A stretch of DNA of 6,504 nt from an uncultured Rikenellaceae bacterium (GCA_947176715.1 CAMWRR010000107.1:1-6504); one strand, 5' to 3'; numbered from the stretch's first letter, positions 1 through 6,405 are shown. The notes: generated by a model from the letters alone, not told the origin. Program-made: numbers and translations.

Positions 1-1910
1 ACACGTCCGGGGGTGTTGCCCGAGAGCCTGACATCGCCTATGCGGAGCGCGCCGCCCTGCACCAGTACCGTCGATACGTCGCCGCGCCCCTTGTCGAGTG
101 CCGACTCTATGACGACGCCGCCGGCACGTTTGTTGGGGTTGGCCTTGAGGTCGAGCATCTCGGCCTCGAGGAGCACCTTTTCGAGCAAGGCATCCACGTT
201 GATACCCTGCTTGGCCGATATCTCCTGACACTGATACTTACCGCCCCAATCCTCCACCAAGTAGTTCATGGCGGCGAGCTGTTCGCGTATGTGGTCGGGA
301 TTGGCTCCCGGCTTGTCTATCTTGTTGATGGCGAATACTATGGGGACACCTGCGGCCGAGGCGTGGTTGATTGCCTCTACCGTCTGTGGCATGACGCTGT
401 CGTCGGCCGCCACTATGATGATGGCCACGTCGGTGACCGAGGCGCCTCGCGCACGCATGGCGGTGAAGGCCTCGTGGCCGGGGGTGTCGAGGAATGTTAT
501 CTTCCTGCCGTCGTCCATAGTGACGCTGTATGCGCCTATGTGCTGGGTTATGCCGCCCGCTTCGCCCTCTATCACGTTACTCTTGCGGATGAAGTCGAGC
601 AGGGAGGTCTTACCGTGGTCCACATGGCCCATCACGGTTACGATGGGGGGACGCGGCACGAGGTCTGCGGGGTCGTCCTCGCTCTCTGATATCTGCTCCT
701 GTATCTCCACCGTAACGAACTCTACCGTGAAGCCGAACTCCTCTGCCACTATAACGATGGCCTCGGCGTCGAGACGCTGGTTGATCGATACCATAAGGCC
801 GAGGTTCATGCAGGCCGTTATGACGTCGGTGACAGGCACGTCCATCATGCCGGCAAGGTCGCTGACGGTGACGAACTCCGTGAGTTTTAGTATGCTACGC
901 TCCTGTTCGAGACGCTCCTGCTCCTCGTTCATGCGGGCGTTGATAGCCTCGCGCTTGTCCTTGCGGTATTTAGAGCTTTTCGACTTGTTACCCTTGGAGG
1001 TAAGACGTGCGAGCGTATCTTTTATCTGCTTCTGTACCTCCTCGTCCGATACCTCGGTGTGTACGGGAGCCTGTTTTTTCGACTTCTTCTTGCCGGCGCC
1101 GGGCTGGTTCTGTGAAGCCGCGTTGCGCTGACCGCCTCGCGTCCCGGCGTTTTGAGGCTGTTGCGAGTTCTTGGGGTCGTTTATGTCGACCTTGGAGTCT
1201 TTCTTTATGCGTTTGCGCTTGTTCTTGCGCGACGATGCGCCGTCCGACCTCTTCTCTATGGTGGAGAGGTCTATTTTACCCACTATTTTGGGACCCGACA
1301 GCTTGCTTTCGTCACCCCTGAAGATGTCGTCTCTCTTCTCGGCCATACGCTCGTCGAACGTCTTGTCCGATACGCCGACGGTCTGCTGTTCCGACGGCTT
1401 CTCGGCTATCTCCGGCTCTGCGGGCTTGGGCTCCTCTTTGGGGGCCTCGGGTGCCGGTTTCGGCTCCTCGGGCTGTGGCTCGGCAACGGGAGCGGGGGCC
1501 TCTTGCACAGCCTCTTTTGCTGTCGCCTCCTCTTTCTTCTCCGCGGCAGGCTTGCCGCCTTTACGTTCGCCGAGATCTATCTTGCCGAGTATCTTGGGAC
1601 CTCGCACCAAAGGCTCTTTCTCGACGGGTGCCGGCTGAGGCTCCTCCTCTTCGGAGGTCTCTCCCTTGATGTCGTCGAGCGAGACGGTCTCGTTTTTGGT
1701 CTTTATCTTCTCCTTTATGTTTATCTTCTCTATAGCCTTGTCGTTTCCGAACTTCTCTACTATCAGGTTATAGGCGTTGTCGTCTATTATGGAGTTGAAA
1801 CCGTGTTCGAGAGTGATGCCCTTGCTTTCGAGGAACTCTATGACGGTGTTGTGCCCGACATTGAGTTGCCTTGCTATTGCGTTGATTCTTAATTTTTTTT
1901 CGTTCGCCAT
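1..1910 (-). CDS. infB: Translation initiation factor IF-2, N-terminal 636 residues (3' end beyond window)
   Basis: IF2 is the GTPase that brings formyl-Met-tRNA to the 30S subunit and promotes 50S joining. The frame opens at ATG 1910 and runs off the left edge without a stop; the family is usually about 900-1000 residues in Bacteroidota, so roughly 300 are missing. Residues 7-32 form an IF2_N-like helical domain (LRINAIARQLNVGHNTVIEF). A charged, Pro/Glu/Lys-rich linker follows, with GPKILGKIDL at 104-113 and GPKIVGKIDL at 206-215. The GTPase domain shows all main motifs: G1 GHVDHGKT 428-435, G3 DTPGH 475-479, G4 NKID 529-532 and G5 SAK 565-567, plus the switch I stretch GGITQHIGAY. The visible end (VVIESALDKGRGDVSTVLVQ) is the start of the beta-barrel domain II. 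ATG 1910 is preferred over an in-frame GTG at 1931, because MANEKKLRINAIA matches the usual IF2 start. It lies 120 bases after nusA, as expected for the rimP-nusA-infB operon. The call is secure. Confidence 0.97.
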   Translation of the reverse strand, partial: MANEKKLRINAIARQLNVGHNTVIEFLESKGITLEHGFNSIIDDNAYNLIVEKFGNDKAIEKINIKEKIKTKNETVSLDDIKGETSEEEEPQPAPVEKEPLVRGPKILGKIDLGERKGGKPAAEKKEEATAKEAVQEAPAPVAEPQPEEPKPAPEAPKEEPKPAEPEIAEKPSEQQTVGVSDKTFDERMAEKRDDIFRGDESKLSGPKIVGKIDLSTIEKRSDGASSRKNKRKRIKKDSKVDINDPKNSQQPQNAGTRGGQRNAASQNQPGAGKKKSKKQAPVHTEVSDEEVQKQIKDTLARLTSKGNKSKSSKYRKDKREAINARMNEEQERLEQERSILKLTEFVTVSDLAGMMDVPVTDVITACMNLGLMVSINQRLDAEAIVIVAEEFGFTVEFVTVEIQEQISESEDDPADLVPRPPIVTVMGHVDHGKTSLLDFIRKSNVIEGEAGGITQHIGAYSVTMDDGRKITFLDTPGHEAFTAMRARGASVTDVAIIIVAADDSVMPQTVEAINHASAAGVPIVFAINKIDKPGANPDHIREQLAAMNYLVEDWGGKYQCQEISAKQGINVDALLEKVLLEAEMLDLKANPNKRAGGVVIESALDKGRGDVSTVLVQGGALRIGDVRLSGNTPGR

Positions 1911-1976
1911 ATCTTTTTTTCTTTTCGGCACTTACGGATGACGTATATTTTTTTCACGTCTCCTTGTTTCTTGTCG

Positions 1977-1996
1977 AGCGCTATAAAGATAGCGCT
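1977..1996 (-). other. Perfect stem-loop in the infB leader
   Basis: AGCGCTAT and ATAGCGCT pair perfectly over 8 bp around a 4-base loop (CTTT on the minus strand), ending 66 bases before the infB ATG. The following RNA is A/G-rich and has no T-tract, so it is not an intrinsic terminator in the direction of transcription. It could be an mRNA processing or stability element or part of infB translational control. The structure is seen; its role is inferred. Confidence 0.5.
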
Positions 1997-2014
1997 TTAG
2001 GCTTAAAAAAGCAA
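1984..2014 (-). promoter_or_regulatory. Weak candidate Bacteroidota promoter for infB
   Basis: On the minus strand TTG (2014-2012) is followed after 20 bases by TATCTTTA (1991-1984). This resembles the TTTG-N19-21-TAnnTTTG consensus, with a mismatch at the last base of the -7 element. The -7 element lies inside the perfect hairpin, so the match may be coincidental. If real, it would give infB transcription independent of rimP-nusA. Confidence 0.25.
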
Positions 2015-2030
2015 TTCCGATCGCTCTTTT
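2005..2030 (-). terminator. Candidate weak terminator/attenuator between nusA and infB
   Basis: Immediately after the nusA stop, the minus strand can form an 11-bp stem of AAAAGAGCGAT and ATTGCTTTTTT, with two G-T wobbles and the loop CGGA. The six-T tract forms the outer part of the 3' arm. The core is short and A/T-rich, so full termination is unlikely, and infB belongs to the same conserved operon. Partial termination that NusA could modulate is a reasonable inference. The opposite strand also reads hairpin plus T-run. Confidence 0.4.
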
Positions 2031-3266
2031 TTACTCGAATTCCGATTTGAGGATGCCGACAACCTCCTCTACGGTCTCCTCCTCCAGATCGGTGAGGTTG
2101 ACAAGGTCTTCCACGCTGTATTTGAGCACGCTCTTGGCGGTGTCGCAACCTATCTTCTTGAACTCCTCTATGATCCACTCCTCTATCTCGTCCTTGAATT
2201 CGTTGAGGTCGACGTCGTCCTCCTCCTCTTCGGTGTCGCGGTAAACGTCTATGTTATAGCCGGTAAGCATTGATGCCAGCTTGATGTTGAGGCCGCCCTT
2301 GCCTATGGCCAGCGATACCTCCGAGGGTTTGAGGTGCACGGCCGCGCTCTTGTCCTCCTCGTTGAGCGTTATGGAGGTTATCTTGGCCGGGTTGAGCGCC
2401 CTCTGTATCAGGAGCTGTGTGTTTGAGGTGTAGTTAATCACGTCGATATTCTCGTTTCTGAGCTCGCGTACTATGCTGTATATGCGCGCCCCCTTCATGC
2501 CGACGCAAGCCCCCACCGGGTCGATGCGCTCGTCGTACGACTCTACGGCCACCTTGGCACGCTCGCCGGGGATGCGTACTATCTTCTTGATGCTGATAAG
2601 ACCGTCGAATATCTCGGGCACCTCGTTCTCGAACAGGCGTTCGAGGAATTCGGGAGCCGTACGCGAAAGTATGATGACGGGGTTGTTATTACGCATGTCG
2701 ACGCGATATACTATCGCACGTATAGTGTCGCCCTTGCGGAAGAAGTCGTTGGGAATCTGTTCCGAACGGGGGAGTACCAGCTCGTTGTCCTCGTCGTCGA
2801 GCACCAATATCTCCTTCTTCCACACCTGATATACCTCGCCGGTGACAACCTCGCCGATGCGCTCTTTGTAGGTGTTGTAGAGGTTGGCCTTTTCGAGGTC
2901 GAGTATGCGCGATGCAAGGTTCTGTCGCAGAGAGAGCACCGAGCGACGTCCGAACGAGCTGAGCTTTATCTCCTCGGCCACCTCCTCACCCACCTCGTAC
3001 GAGGGGTCTATCTGTTTGGCGTCGGTGAGCGATATCTGCGCGTTTTCGTCCTCCACCTCGTCGTCGGCGGTGACGATACGGTTGCGCCATATCTCGAAGT
3101 CGCCCTTGTCGAGGTTGATGATGATGTCGAAGTTCTCGTCCGTCTCGTAGGTCTTGATGAGCATGTTGCGGAACACGTCCTCCAACACGCTTACCATTGT
3201 GGCCTTGTCTATGTTCTTTAGCTCCTTGAACTCGGAGAAGCTGTTGATTAGATTGAGATTATCCAT
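2031..3266 (-). CDS. nusA: Transcription termination/antitermination protein NusA
   Basis: NusA binds RNA polymerase and nascent RNA and controls pausing, intrinsic termination and antitermination. The 411-residue product has the family order. The N-terminal polymerase-binding domain covers about 1-135, with FSEFKELKNIDKATMVSVLE at 10-29. An S1 domain covers about 136-203 (IGEVVTGEVYQVW). KH1 is around 230-290 with GMKG at 256-259, and KH2 around 300-345 with IGKGG at 321-325. An acidic linker (345-370) leads to a short helical C-terminus with a helix-hairpin-helix look (VNLTDLEEETVEEVVG). The frame is open up to a GTG at 3377, directly after the rimP stop, but ATG 3266 is chosen because MDNLNLINSFSEF matches normal family starts and the extra 37 codons are low-complexity Ala/Thr/Lys. 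Upstream sequence is A-rich without a Shine-Dalgarno. It sits 111 bases after rimP and 120 before infB. It ends with TAA. Confidence 0.97.
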   Translation of the reverse strand: MDNLNLINSFSEFKELKNIDKATMVSVLEDVFRNMLIKTYETDENFDIIINLDKGDFEIWRNRIVTADDEVEDENAQISLTDAKQIDPSYEVGEEVAEEIKLSSFGRRSVLSLRQNLASRILDLEKANLYNTYKERIGEVVTGEVYQVWKKEILVLDDEDNELVLPRSEQIPNDFFRKGDTIRAIVYRVDMRNNNPVIILSRTAPEFLERLFENEVPEIFDGLISIKKIVRIPGERAKVAVESYDERIDPVGACVGMKGARIYSIVRELRNENIDVINYTSNTQLLIQRALNPAKITSITLNEEDKSAAVHLKPSEVSLAIGKGGLNIKLASMLTGYNIDVYRDTEEEEDDVDLNEFKDEIEEWIIEEFKKIGCDTAKSVLKYSVEDLVNLTDLEEETVEEVVGILKSEFE

Positions 3267-3377
3267 TATGTTTCGTTTTTTATTTTCTTCTTTGTCTGTG
3301 CTGTCGGCGGCAGTGGTTCGGTTTGCTGTTTGTGCGGCACTCGCCTGACCATACGGCGGGGCGGTTGTGCGGCGCAC
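3267..3377 (-). other. rimP-nusA spacer, open in the shared frame
   Basis: These 111 bases separate the two genes. They contain no stop in the frame shared by rimP and nusA, and would encode a low-complexity Ala/Thr/Lys stretch. An imperfect direct repeat is visible on the minus strand: GAGTGCGCCGCACAA over the rimP stop and GAGTGCCGCACAA about 35 bases downstream. Each copy can fold only a very small hairpin. No terminator or promoter was recognised. Confidence 0.4.
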
Positions 3378-3839
3378 TCAGAAATGCAACCTGACACTCT
3401 TGAGCGACGAGAACGGTATTGTGCGTCTCTGCTCCACCTCCACCTTGCGTTTCTTGCCCTCTTGGGCGACTTTCTCCTTGTATGTCACCGTGATGCCGTT
3501 ATCGTCGGCATCCTCCAGAACGGCTATCAGCTTGGTGCGCGACCCCTCCTCCATTATCTCAACCTCCCGGGATATGTTCTTGCGATACTGCAACGGATGG
3601 GTCATCGGCTCCGATATGCTCGCGGAACCTACTGTCAGCTCGAAATCCTGTTCGTCGCGGTCGAGGCGGCTCTCTATGAAGCGGCTGGCCTCCATGCAGG
3701 TGTCTATCGTAACCCCTTCAAGGCTGTCAAATGTCACCTCTATCACCGACGAGGCACTGCACTTGAGCGATATAAGCACCATATCCTTACCGTCCAAGTA
3801 CTCCCCGACAGCTTGTTCTACTTTCTCTTTTAGGGTCAT
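3378..3839 (-). CDS. rimP: Ribosome maturation factor RimP
   Basis: RimP binds the pre-30S subunit and helps its late maturation. The product is 153 residues, the normal size. The N-terminal alpha/beta domain covers about 1-80: it contains the segment VTIDTCMEASRFIESRLDRD (43-62) and ends in the conserved FELTVGSASISEPM (66-79). The C-terminal SH3-like domain starts near QYRKNISREVEIM, and EGSRTKLIAVLEDADDNGITV is typical of Bacteroidota members. ATG 3839 is the only sensible start, preceded by A/T-rich leader and a clear promoter 63 bases upstream. It is the first gene of rimP-nusA-infB, which supports the identity because small RimP proteins diverge quickly. It ends with TGA, and nusA lies downstream in the same reading frame. 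The natural C-terminus (SSLKSVRLHF) matches the family, so the stop looks genuine. Confidence 0.95.
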   Translation of the reverse strand: MTLKEKVEQAVGEYLDGKDMVLISLKCSASSVIEVTFDSLEGVTIDTCMEASRFIESRLDRDEQDFELTVGSASISEPMTHPLQYRKNISREVEIMEEGSRTKLIAVLEDADDNGITVTYKEKVAQEGKKRKVEVEQRRTIPFSSLKSVRLHF

Positions 3840-3873
3840 AAAAGATTGGTTTTGTGAGGTTTATCTACGAAAC

Positions 3874-3893
3874 GAGGGGCTCTATAGCCCCTC
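3874..3893 (-). other. Stem-loop at the predicted 5' end of the rimP mRNA
   Basis: GAGGGGCT and AGCCCCTC pair perfectly over 8 bp with a 4-base loop. The -7 box ends at 3902, so the stem would begin within a few bases of the transcription start and about 34 bases before the rimP ATG. The next bases on the minus strand are GTTTCGTAG, not a T-tract, so termination is unlikely. A 5'-terminal hairpin can protect an mRNA from decay or act as a protein-binding leader element; either role is inference. Confidence 0.55.
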
Positions 3894-3901
3894 TTGCACT
3901 A

Positions 3902-3932
3902 CAAATATAGTGTTTTTTTGCGAAATACCAAA
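3902..3932 (-). promoter_or_regulatory. Bacteroidota-type promoter for rimP-nusA-infB
   Basis: On the minus strand a TTTG -33 element (3932-3929) is followed after 19 bases by TATATTTG (3909-3902). This matches the Bacteroidota primary sigma-factor consensus TTTG-N19-21-TAnnTTTG at every defined base. Transcription should start near 3895-3898, giving a leader of about 57 bases before the rimP ATG. It lies downstream of the lpxA terminator, so the two operons appear to be transcribed separately. Confidence 0.75.
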
Positions 3933-3978
3933 ATATGGGTGATTTGTACTGTTTGTGTACGGTGCAGTTGTTTTACAT

Positions 3979-4007
3979 CGCTATCCGTCATTTTGTGGCG
4001 CTATCCG
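3979..4007. repeat. 9-bp direct repeat with 20-base period upstream of the rimP promoter
   Basis: CGCTATCCG occurs at 3979-3987 and again at 3999-4007, about two helical turns apart and about 47 bases upstream of the -33 box. Such spacing suits a dimeric DNA-binding protein on one DNA face. No known operator was recognised, and two 9-mers can also arise by chance. Confidence 0.4.
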
Positions 4008-4153
4008 GCCCGGGCGAGGGGCGTCAAATACAATTCCGCTTGGCGGACTTTACAAGTCTGATGGGCAAAATTTTCGATGCCCGTGCCTGACCTTGCGACA
4101 GACATAGACCTGCCGGACAGCGATAGCCGTTTTGCCTGTCGGTGTCGGTAATG

Positions 4154-4183
4154 AAAAATGCCGCCGGTATATCCCGACGGCAT
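4154..4183 (-). terminator. Intrinsic terminator after lpxA
   Basis: On the minus strand ATGCCG and CGGCAT pair, and the stem continues past one C-A mismatch with three more G-C pairs around a 6-base loop. A five-T run (4158-4154) follows directly. The stem begins 24 bases after the lpxA stop, where the lipid A operon would be expected to end before the rimP promoter. Confidence 0.75.
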
Positions 4184-4207
4184 ATCGCTAAGAATCGGAG
4201 CGCATGA

Positions 4208-5011
4208 CTATTCCGTATCCTCGTCCTTCTTTTTGGGGTTGTAGGGTTTGATGATGCCCCTCTTGGACGAGCGGACGAAACCTACTATGAGGTCTCTCTC
4301 CGGCGATTGCGGCAGGGTCTGCTCTATGGTGTCGCAGGCGTTTGTGTAGTTGAGTCCGCTCTGGAACATTATTCTGAATATGTCGTGTATGTGCGCGATC
4401 TGTTCGGAGGTAAAGTTGCGTCGGCGCAGGCCTATGAAGTTGGAGCCTACGAACGATACGGGCAGATGCGCCGCCTTTACGTACGGGGGTATGTCTTTGG
4501 ATATGAGAGAGCCGCCGCTCGCCATGGCGTGTTCGCCTATGCGCACGAACTGGTGTACCGCCGAGTGGCCGCCGAGAATGGCCCAGTCGCCTACCTCCAC
4601 CTCTCCGGCCAAAGATACGTTGTTGACCAATATGACATTGTTGCCCACCACGCAGTCGTGAGCCACATGCGCGTATGCCATGATGAGGCAATTATCGCCC
4701 ACCACCGTCTTGCCCTTGGCCGCAGTGCCGCGATTGACGGTGGCGCACTCGCGTATGACGGTGCCGTTACCTATCTCCGCCGTGGTGTATTCGCCTTTGA
4801 ACTTGAGGTCCTGCGGTACGCCGGCCACTACTGCGCCGCCGTGAACCACGCATCGCTCTCCCAGACGGGCACCCTCCAGAATAGAGGCGTGGGCCTTTAT
4901 GTGAGAACCTGCGCCTATGACTGTATCCGAGGCTATGTATGCGAACGGCTCGATGGTGACGTTTTCGCCTATCTTGGCGTCGGGATGGACGTATGCCAAA
5001 TTGCTTATCAT
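4208..5011 (-). CDS. lpxA: Acyl-ACP--UDP-N-acetylglucosamine O-acyltransferase LpxA
   Basis: LpxA transfers a 3-hydroxyacyl chain from ACP to the 3-OH of UDP-GlcNAc, the first step of lipid A synthesis, in the cytoplasm. The 267-residue product, slightly longer than the 262 of E. coli, has a left-handed beta-helix of hexapeptide repeats up to about residue 180 (for example IGENVTIEPFAYIASDTVIG). A helical C-terminal region follows (FIGLRRRNFTSEQIAHIHDI). The active-site segment MAYAHVAHDC (111-120) carries H115 and catalytic H118, equivalent to E. coli H122 and H125. DIPPYVKA (173-180) is also conserved. G166 aligns with the E. coli acyl-chain ruler G173, although many Bacteroidota use longer chains, so chain length should not be read from this residue alone. 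The tail KKKDEDTE is highly charged. ATG 5011 gives the standard start MISNLAYVHPDA. The gene follows lpxC-fabZ by 65 bases and stops with TAG before a terminator. Confidence 0.97.
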   Translation of the reverse strand: MISNLAYVHPDAKIGENVTIEPFAYIASDTVIGAGSHIKAHASILEGARLGERCVVHGGAVVAGVPQDLKFKGEYTTAEIGNGTVIRECATVNRGTAAKGKTVVGDNCLIMAYAHVAHDCVVGNNVILVNNVSLAGEVEVGDWAILGGHSAVHQFVRIGEHAMASGGSLISKDIPPYVKAAHLPVSFVGSNFIGLRRRNFTSEQIAHIHDIFRIMFQSGLNYTNACDTIEQTLPQSPERDLIVGFVRSSKRGIIKPYNPKKKDEDTE

Positions 5012-5031
5012 AAAAATGTCTCGTTTTTAGT

Positions 5032-5049
5032 GCGTCTTACGGAAGACGC
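5032..5049 (-). other. Intercistronic stem-loop before lpxA
   Basis: GCGTCTT and AAGACGC pair perfectly over 7 bp around a 4-base loop (CCGT on the minus strand), 20 bases upstream of the lpxA ATG. On the transcribed strand it is followed by ACTAAAAACG, so it is not a terminator there; the T-run lies on the plus-strand side, where no gene ends. It may influence lpxA translation or mRNA processing. Confidence 0.5.
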
Positions 5050-5076
5050 TTGTTTTTCTCGTCAGACGACGTAGCT

Positions 5077-6405
5077 CTATTTCCTGTTTTTGGCTATCTG
5101 CGCCATAAGGTCGGCCTCTGTGGCGAGGGTGTCGCCTATGTAGGCCTTGGCTCTCATGGCCACTATGCCTCTGCGTATCGGCTCCGACAGCTCGAGTACG
5201 AACATGAGCGTGTCGCCCGGTACTATCTTGTGCTTGAAACGTACATTGTCTATCTTGAGGAAATACGTGGAGTAGTTCTCAGGGTCGGGCACCGTGCTGA
5301 GGGCGAGAATGCCGCCGCACTGGGCCATCGCCTCCACCACCAGCACGCCGGGCATTACCGGCTCGTCGGGGAAGTGACCTACGAAGAACGGTTCGTTCAT
5401 CGTCACGTTCTTGATACCCACCACCGTGTCGTCGGTAAGGTGTATTATCTTGTCTACCAACAGGAACGGCGGACGGTGGGGCAGGGTGGCCTTTATACGG
5501 TTGATGTCGTACAGAGGCTCCTTGTTGGGGTCGTATTTGAACTTGGGCTTGCCCGCATCGGCTTTCATCCGTTTGCGTACCGCCTTGGCGAACTCGGTGT
5601 TGCCGTGGTGGCCCGGACGCAAGGCTATCACGCGTCCCTCTATGCGTGCCCCTATCAGGGCCATGTCGCCCAGAAGGTCGAGCATCTTGTGGCGCGCTAT
5701 CTCGTTCTCGTGACGCAACTCGGTGTTGAGATAGCCGCATTTGTCCACCGGCAGGTTGCTGTTGCCGAACAGCTCCGAGAGCTTGCCCACCTCCTCTGCG
5801 GGTATGGGGTGCTCCACTATCACTATGGCATTGTCCAGATCGCCGCCCTTGATGAGGTTGTTGTCTATAAGGGGCTTTATCTCGTGCAGGAACACGAACG
5901 TCCTGCACGGCGCGATATTATTCTTGAACTCGCCCTCGCCGCACGAGAACATGGCGTACTGACGGCCTATCACCTTCGAGTTGAAGTCGACATTGACGTT
6001 TGCCGAGAATTTGTCGTCGGGGTAGAGGTCTATCTCTATGCCCTTCTCCTCGTCTCGGTAGCTTATGTGGCTGTCGGGCTTGTAGTAGACGCGCTCGGCA
6101 TCCTGTTCAACCGTTCCGGCTTTCTCTATCTCCTCCACGTAGAGGCGTGCCGAGCCGTCGAGTATGGGTACCTCGGGGGCGTTGACCTCCACGAGTGCGT
6201 TATCTACGCCGCAACCCCACAGGGCGGCCATGAGGTGCTCTATGGTAGAGACGCGTGCCTCTCCCGAGGCTATGGTGGTGCCGCGCGAGGTGTCTGTCAC
6301 GTTCTCGGCCAACGCTTTGATGCGGGGCGAACCCTCCATGTCGGTGCGCGTGAATACTATGCCGTGGTTCGCTTCGGCCGCCTTTACGGTCATAACAATG
6401 TTCAC
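5077..6405 (-). CDS. lpxC-fabZ: Bifunctional LpxC-FabZ: UDP-3-O-acyl-GlcNAc deacetylase fused to 3-hydroxyacyl-ACP dehydratase
   Basis: LpxC removes the acetyl group from UDP-3-O-acyl-GlcNAc (the committed lipid A step, Zn-dependent). FabZ dehydrates 3-hydroxyacyl-ACP, competing with LpxA for substrate. Numbering here is from GTG 6405, 442 residues. The LpxC part (1 to about 285) shows STIEH with E56 and Zn ligand H57, CRTFVFLHE (T169, like E. coli T191), GGDLDNAIV, RHKMLDLLGD with Zn ligands H239 and D243, and GHHGN with catalytic H266. The FabZ part (about 298-442) shows LPHRPPFLLVD and GHFPDEPVMPGVLVVEAMAQ with H344 and E358. This fusion is typical of Bacteroidota. The start is a problem: LpxC homology (GKGLHTG) continues upstream to about 6468 but is interrupted by TGA at 6454-6456, so GTG 6405 is only the longest uninterrupted frame and would lack the first beta-strand. 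The rest is intact, arguing for a functional gene. Stop TAG; lpxA follows after 65 bases. Confidence 0.93.
   Translation of the reverse strand: MNIVMTVKAAEANHGIVFTRTDMEGSPRIKALAENVTDTSRGTTIASGEARVSTIEHLMAALWGCGVDNALVEVNAPEVPILDGSARLYVEEIEKAGTVEQDAERVYYKPDSHISYRDEEKGIEIDLYPDDKFSANVNVDFNSKVIGRQYAMFSCGEGEFKNNIAPCRTFVFLHEIKPLIDNNLIKGGDLDNAIVIVEHPIPAEEVGKLSELFGNSNLPVDKCGYLNTELRHENEIARHKMLDLLGDMALIGARIEGRVIALRPGHHGNTEFAKAVRKRMKADAGKPKFKYDPNKEPLYDINRIKATLPHRPPFLLVDKIIHLTDDTVVGIKNVTMNEPFFVGHFPDEPVMPGVLVVEAMAQCGGILALSTVPDPENYSTYFLKIDNVRFKHKIVPGDTLMFVLELSEPIRRGIVAMRAKAYIGDTLATEADLMAQIAKNRK

Larger units (their letters stand above)
3840..4207. other. 368-base intergenic region between lpxA and rimP
   Basis: I see no convincing gene here. 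Going with transcription on the minus strand, it holds the lpxA terminator (4183-4154), a stretch of about 145 bases without a recognised element (about 4153-4008), a 9-bp direct repeat (4007-3979), a promoter (3932-3902) and a stem-loop (3893-3874). A 60-codon minus-strand frame (4183-4001) begins inside the terminator hairpin and resembles nothing known. No tRNA fold was recognised by eye on either strand. Confidence 0.6.

Noticed and set aside
268..1892. Long plus-strand frames (268-1131 and 1152-1892) opposite infB
   Set aside because: They lie fully within infB, which shows complete GTPase motifs; their products are low-complexity Ser/Leu/Tyr-rich sequences without domains.
1889..1957. 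22-codon basic minus-strand frame (GTG 1957) after AAGGAG, overlapping the infB start
   Set aside because: The Shine-Dalgarno-like AAGGAG is only two bases from the GTG, this phylum rarely uses such sites, and the peptide is simply Lys/Arg-rich. It could be a leader peptide but nothing supports that.
3267..3377. GTG 3377 as the nusA start
   Set aside because: It would add 37 low-complexity residues before the standard NusA N-terminus; ATG 3266 fits the family.
4001..4183. 60-codon minus-strand frame between lpxA and rimP
   Set aside because: Its start lies inside the terminator stem, it resembles no family I know, and it overlaps the direct repeat region.
5021..5060. Hairpin 5032-5049 as a plus-strand terminator
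   Set aside because: On the plus strand the stem is followed by a T-rich run, but no plus-strand gene is present for it to terminate.
4307..5074. 255-codon plus-strand frame opposite lpxA
   Set aside because: It is antisense to an intact lpxA with active-site residues, and its composition is repetitive and Tyr/Val-rich.
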